NCBI GenBank assembly: GCA_022360735.1 | Contig: JAKSCF010000545.1 | Coordinates: forward strand, 1-8,809 | DNA length: 8,809 bases | Source: Clostridia bacterium | GTDB lineage: Bacteria; Bacillota_A; Clostridia; Peptostreptococcales; JAAYPU01 | Direction: 5' to 3' | Shown: positions 5,839 to 8,809 of the stretch, in pieces | Layout: every line of letters starts with the position of its first letter | Position numbering within the stretch: the stretch's first letter is position 1 | Program-made: the position numbers and the translations under genes | The notes under the pieces: model-generated | What the model was told of the DNA's origin: nothing | The model's input: only the letters and a program-made list of their open reading frames with translations | Databases searched by the model: none

Positions 5839-8676
5839 ATGAACAAATTTTTCAGGTTCGTTACTTCACTATCTATCGTATTGATAATGCTCGCTACTAC
5901 ATTCTCTTCTTATTCTTATGCTGATTGGAAAACCGTTTTTTATGAAGAAAAAAAGGAAGAATTTATAGGTAAGGGCATCAAACATGAACAGATCCTACGC
6001 TTTACAGATGCAGGATGGTATAATATTAATGTTATACGGGCAGACGTTAACAGCAAATATGTATCTTTAAGTCTGCTGTCTAATGAAAATGGAATTGGTA
6101 TCAGAGAAAAATTATCTGAATTGGTGAACCAAAATGAGGATGTCATCGCTGCTGTTAATGGAGACTTTTTTAATACCAGAGGTGCTGCTTCCCTTGGTCC
6201 CATGGTAAGTGACAGTGAATTGCTGTCCACTCCTTTTTACATACCTGAACAAATGGCAGCATTTAATATGGATTTAAAAGATAATCCCTCTATTGATTTT
6301 TGGACAACACCTCACATCACCATAACCGATACTAACAGTCAAGAGAAGATTGAGATTGCTACGGTTAATAAAGAAACCGATTATCATGATATTGCCGTTA
6401 TTTACACGCCAAAATGGGGGTCAAATACGCCTCCACTAAGTAACAATTTGGAAAGCGCAGTAGAAATGGTTATCTCGGATGACATGGTTTTAGACATCTG
6501 TCCGGCGTCACCTGCTGGAAATCCTATTCCATCAGATGGATACGTGGTTTTCGCCACCGGAAGTCATGCAGATATCATTCATAACTTTTTTTCAATAGGA
6601 GATGAAGTTGACTATGATATCCAATCGGATATTGATTTCAGCAAACTTTCTATGTCCATAGGCGGCGGTGCCGTACTGGTAGAAAACGGGATGGCAAAAG
6701 ATGTTTTTACGCATGAAATTAAAGGTCGTCACCCAAGAACTGCTTTAGGCATTACTAGGGATGAAGAGGAAGTCCTTTTGGTCACTGTAGACGGACGAAC
6801 CACTTCATTTCCGGGTCTATCTCAGCAAGAGCTTGCAGAAATCATGATTGATTTGGGCGCTTATTCTGCTATTAACTTAGATGGCGGTGGATCCACAGAC
6901 ATGATTCTACGTCCTTTGGGAGATGAAAATACTAAAGTCATTAATCATCTTTCGGATGGAACAGAAAGAAGGATCGCTAATGGTATTGGCGTCATCAGTA
7001 CCGCTTCCAAAGCATCTCTTAAAGGTATTTCTCTTAATACAATTGACACCAATGTATTTGCTAATACGCCTAGAGAAGTAACCATAAAAGGCTATGATCG
7101 CAACTATAATCCGGTAATTATCGATCCTTCCGACGTACGTTGGTCCGTAGATGGTGTATCCGGTACCATCCAAGATGGTATCTTTATGCCGGCTTCATCA
7201 GGAGATGCCGTCATTACTGCCCATTATAAAAATACCAAAGCCACCATTGAAATTAAAGTACTTGAAACACCAACTGCTATTACCATTACCCCAAGTAAAA
7301 TCAATATGCCTACAGGCAGTGCAATGCAGCTATTCATCAAAGCCGTAGACAGCAAAGGTTATAGCGCATTAATAGATACAAAATCCGTTAATTTAGATGT
7401 CCCTAATCATATTGGTTTCATTGATGGTCAAGGTGTTTTCAAATCTTCAGATGACAATAGTACGGGTATTATTAAGGCTTCCTACGGAGAACTCACTGCT
7501 TATACACCAGTGGTAGTAGGAGAAGAAAAAATAATCATTGATGATTTTGAAAACAGCAATGGTGTCTTTTCTTCTTACCCATCTGTCGTAACCGGAAGTT
7601 ATGGGTTAGTTTCCTTTAGTAAAGCCGGAAAGTACGGCGGTGAAATTGTGTTTGATTTTTCTACTACGGATGCAACCCGAGCAGCTTATTTAGTATTTAA
7701 TGATGGTGGCATTCAGTTGGATAAAGAGCCTGAGAAAATTGGATTATGGGTTTATGGCAATGACAGCGGAGGTCATGGTATTAAAGTAAAGCTAACGGAT
7801 GGGCATGGTACATCGGAAAATATAGTCCTGGCCTCCAGCATCGACTGGTCAGGATGGCAGTTTATAGAAGCAAAATTGCCGGGTACATTATCAGGCCCTA
7901 TTCGAGTTGAGAGAGTATATGTAGTGGAAACCAATCCGCTATCAAAAGAAACAGGAAAAGTCTATATAGATGATTTAACCGTTTCTTATCCTTTATCTTT
8001 CCAAGGTGACATCCCTGCTGCGGTTACAAAGCCCATGGATTTGAATCATAAAAAATCTCCCCTGGAAACAGACTCAGCCTTTCGTTTCTTTGCTCATGGC
8101 AATGTATCCGGCATTGATACATTAGGAGATAATTTGATTGTTGCTCATATGGCCGAATTCGCTAACGAACAAAGTGATTTAAGTGTTTTCTCACAGAATT
8201 TAGATGAGTCTTTAGGCAGCCGACTCAGCAATCCTGTTGTTGTAGCTCATCACGGTTACTCATTTACTCAATACAATGACAGCGGTTTTATTGCTCTAGA
8301 TAATCACAATAGAGGGCTGCGCCAAGGCAATATCCATCAATGGCCGTGGCTTTTAAATACTTTAGAACAAATCAAGGTTAAAAAACTTTTTATAACGTTA
8401 CCAAAATCACCGGTATTCAAAGATAAGCTTGAAGAAAAGTTATTTAAAGATACGTTAAATCAACTTGTTGAAGATGAAAATATGGATGTGTGGGTGCTTT
8501 ATGAGGGAGAAGATCAATACAAGGTCACCCTTGAAAATGGCATACATTATGTGGCATTAAAAACTTATCCTTCTGTCAACAAAATTGATATATTCTCTGA
8601 CCTGGATACAATGATCTTTACCGTTAATGAGGATATGGTAACCTATGAAATCCTTCCGTTATTCCCACTGAATTAA
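5839..8676 (+). CDS. secreted multidomain phosphodiester glycosidase (NAGPA/DUF2233) family protein with Ig-like, beta-sandwich and degenerate metallophosphoesterase-like modules
   Basis: A 945-residue exported protein. The signal peptide has basic residues K3 and R6, a hydrophobic core at 7-22 and probable cleavage after SYA (26-28). Residues about 100-388 form the NAGPA-type phosphodiester glycosidase domain: AAVNGDFF (104-111), SIGGGAVLVENG (273-284), RHPRTALGI (297-305), VDGR (317-320), INLDGGGSTDM (345-355), NGIGVIS (381-387). The family includes the lysosomal uncovering enzyme that removes GlcNAc from GlcNAc-1-phosphate diesters; bacterial members probably act on wall or exopolysaccharide phosphodiesters, substrate unknown. 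Two Ig-like modules follow (about 393-476 and 477-561), then a carbohydrate-binding-like beta-sandwich (about 564-718, IIIDDFE to YIDDLTV). Residues about 746-945 resemble a calcineurin-like phosphoesterase without its metal ligands. There is no LPXTG, SLH or C-terminal membrane anchor, so release or non-covalent wall binding is likely. It is transcribed alone, opposite to its neighbours. Family call firm; C-terminal reading is inference. Confidence 0.9.
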   Translation: MNKFFRFVTSLSIVLIMLATTFSSYSYADWKTVFYEEKKEEFIGKGIKHEQILRFTDAGWYNINVIRADVNSKYVSLSLLSNENGIGIREKLSELVNQNEDVIAAVNGDFFNTRGAASLGPMVSDSELLSTPFYIPEQMAAFNMDLKDNPSIDFWTTPHITITDTNSQEKIEIATVNKETDYHDIAVIYTPKWGSNTPPLSNNLESAVEMVISDDMVLDICPASPAGNPIPSDGYVVFATGSHADIIHNFFSIGDEVDYDIQSDIDFSKLSMSIGGGAVLVENGMAKDVFTHEIKGRHPRTALGITRDEEEVLLVTVDGRTTSFPGLSQQELAEIMIDLGAYSAINLDGGGSTDMILRPLGDENTKVINHLSDGTERRIANGIGVISTASKASLKGISLNTIDTNVFANTPREVTIKGYDRNYNPVIIDPSDVRWSVDGVSGTIQDGIFMPASSGDAVITAHYKNTKATIEIKVLETPTAITITPSKINMPTGSAMQLFIKAVDSKGYSALIDTKSVNLDVPNHIGFIDGQGVFKSSDDNSTGIIKASYGELTAYTPVVVGEEKIIIDDFENSNGVFSSYPSVVTGSYGLVSFSKAGKYGGEIVFDFSTTDATRAAYLVFNDGGIQLDKEPEKIGLWVYGNDSGGHGIKVKLTDGHGTSENIVLASSIDWSGWQFIEAKLPGTLSGPIRVERVYVVETNPLSKETGKVYIDDLTVSYPLSFQGDIPAAVTKPMDLNHKKSPLETDSAFRFFAHGNVSGIDTLGDNLIVAHMAEFANEQSDLSVFSQNLDESLGSRLSNPVVVAHHGYSFTQYNDSGFIALDNHNRGLRQGNIHQWPWLLNTLEQIKVKKLFITLPKSPVFKDKLEEKLFKDTLNQLVEDENMDVWVLYEGEDQYKVTLENGIHYVALKTYPSVNKIDIFSDLDTMIFTVNEDMVTYEILPLFPLN

Positions 8677-8682
8677 CTTAAA

Positions 8683-8722
8683 AAAAAATGGCAATTGGAT
8701 TAAAATCCATTTGCCATTTTTT
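8683..8722 (+). terminator. strong intrinsic terminator, probably bidirectional
   Basis: Begins 7 bases after the glycosidase stop. The stem pairs AAAAAATGGCAA (8683-8694) with TTGCCATTTTTT (8711-8722), has a single T-T mismatch, continues with TGGAT/ATCCA (8696-8700 with 8705-8709) and closes on a TAAA loop. The T-run ends the plus-strand copy. The nine-A run at 8680-8688 gives a T-run on the minus strand, so the same hairpin can also end ppdK transcripts, whose stop codon is at 8732-8734. Confidence 0.92.
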
Positions 8723-8731
8723 ATGCTTTTT

Positions 8732-8809
8732 TTATTTTTTATTTAATATAGAATGGGCTGCTGCCAACCTGGCAATAGGTACCCTAAATGGTGAACAAGA
8801 TACATAATC
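8732..8809 (-). CDS. ppdK: pyruvate, phosphate dikinase, C-terminal 25 codons only
   Basis: The minus strand entering from the right edge reads DYVSCSPFRVPIARLAAA, seven more residues and then a TAA at 8732-8734. This matches the highly conserved C-terminus of PPDK, the enzyme that interconverts pyruvate, ATP and phosphate with phosphoenolpyruvate, AMP and pyrophosphate. The cysteine in YVSCSP (residue 5 of this fragment) is the family's catalytic residue in the PEP/pyruvate-binding domain. The rest of the gene, including the nucleotide-binding and phosphohistidine domains, lies outside the window. It is on the same strand as dgt-dnaG-rpoD, which fits the usual clostridial order. The fragment is short, but the motif is distinctive. 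The related PEP synthase C-terminus is the main alternative; the adjacent dgt makes PPDK more likely. Confidence 0.85.
   Translation of the reverse strand, partial: DYVSCSPFRVPIARLAAAHSILNKK

Noticed and set aside
5940..7348. Frames inside the glycosidase gene (5940-6230 -, 6907-7173 -, 7151-7348 +)
   Set aside because: The main frame here is continuous and carries the family motifs; these products look like nothing known.
1..8809. CRISPR arrays, tRNA or rRNA genes, insertion sequences, attachment sites
   Set aside because: No spaced direct repeats, no tRNA-like TTCGANNC arms with matching acceptor stems, and no transposase or integrase motifs were seen by eye on either strand.

Overview
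The window looks like chromosomal DNA from a low-GC Gram-positive bacterium of the class Clostridia. The DNA is visibly AT-rich and the Shine-Dalgarno sites are strong and purine-rich. The minus strand reads, in transcription order, ppdK (3' end only), then dgt, dnaG, rpoD, trmK and a nif3-like gene (5' part only). From general knowledge, ppdK-dgt-dnaG-rpoD-trmK-nif3 is a common clostridial version of the macromolecular-synthesis region. No species is assigned.

Layout: 1-707 (-) Nif3/YqfO-type protein, cut by the window edge. 691-1395 (-) TrmK tRNA methyltransferase, overlapping nif3 by 17 bases. 1396-1520 spacer with a terminator-like hairpin and an unusually GC-rich inverted repeat. 1521-2642 (-) primary sigma factor. 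2666-4429 (-) DNA primase. 4430-4528 spacer with a promoter candidate for dnaG-rpoD. 4529-5533 (-) dNTP triphosphohydrolase. 5534-5838 divergent intergenic region with a likely structured leader. 5839-8676 (+) large secreted phosphodiester-glycosidase-family protein. 8683-8722 bidirectional terminator. 8732-8809 (-) last 25 codons of pyruvate, phosphate dikinase, which is easy to miss.

The minus-strand genes are housekeeping: dNTP pool control (Dgt), replication priming (DnaG), transcription initiation (sigma A), tRNA m1A22 modification (TrmK) and a conserved metal-binding protein (Nif3). dnaG and rpoD are 23 bases apart and surely co-transcribed; trmK and nif3 overlap and are probably translationally coupled. 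The hairpin after rpoD may separate the two pairs.

The accessory part is the plus-strand gene, placed against the direction of the cluster between ppdK and dgt. It encodes a 945-residue exported protein: signal peptide, NAGPA/DUF2233 phosphodiester glycosidase domain, two Ig-like modules, a carbohydrate-binding-like beta-sandwich, and a C-terminal domain that resembles a calcineurin-like metallophosphoesterase that has lost nearly all its metal-binding motifs. That apparent pseudoenzyme and the folded leader upstream are the most interesting items. I found no CRISPR array, transposase, phage gene, tRNA or rRNA, and no complete new multi-gene system.
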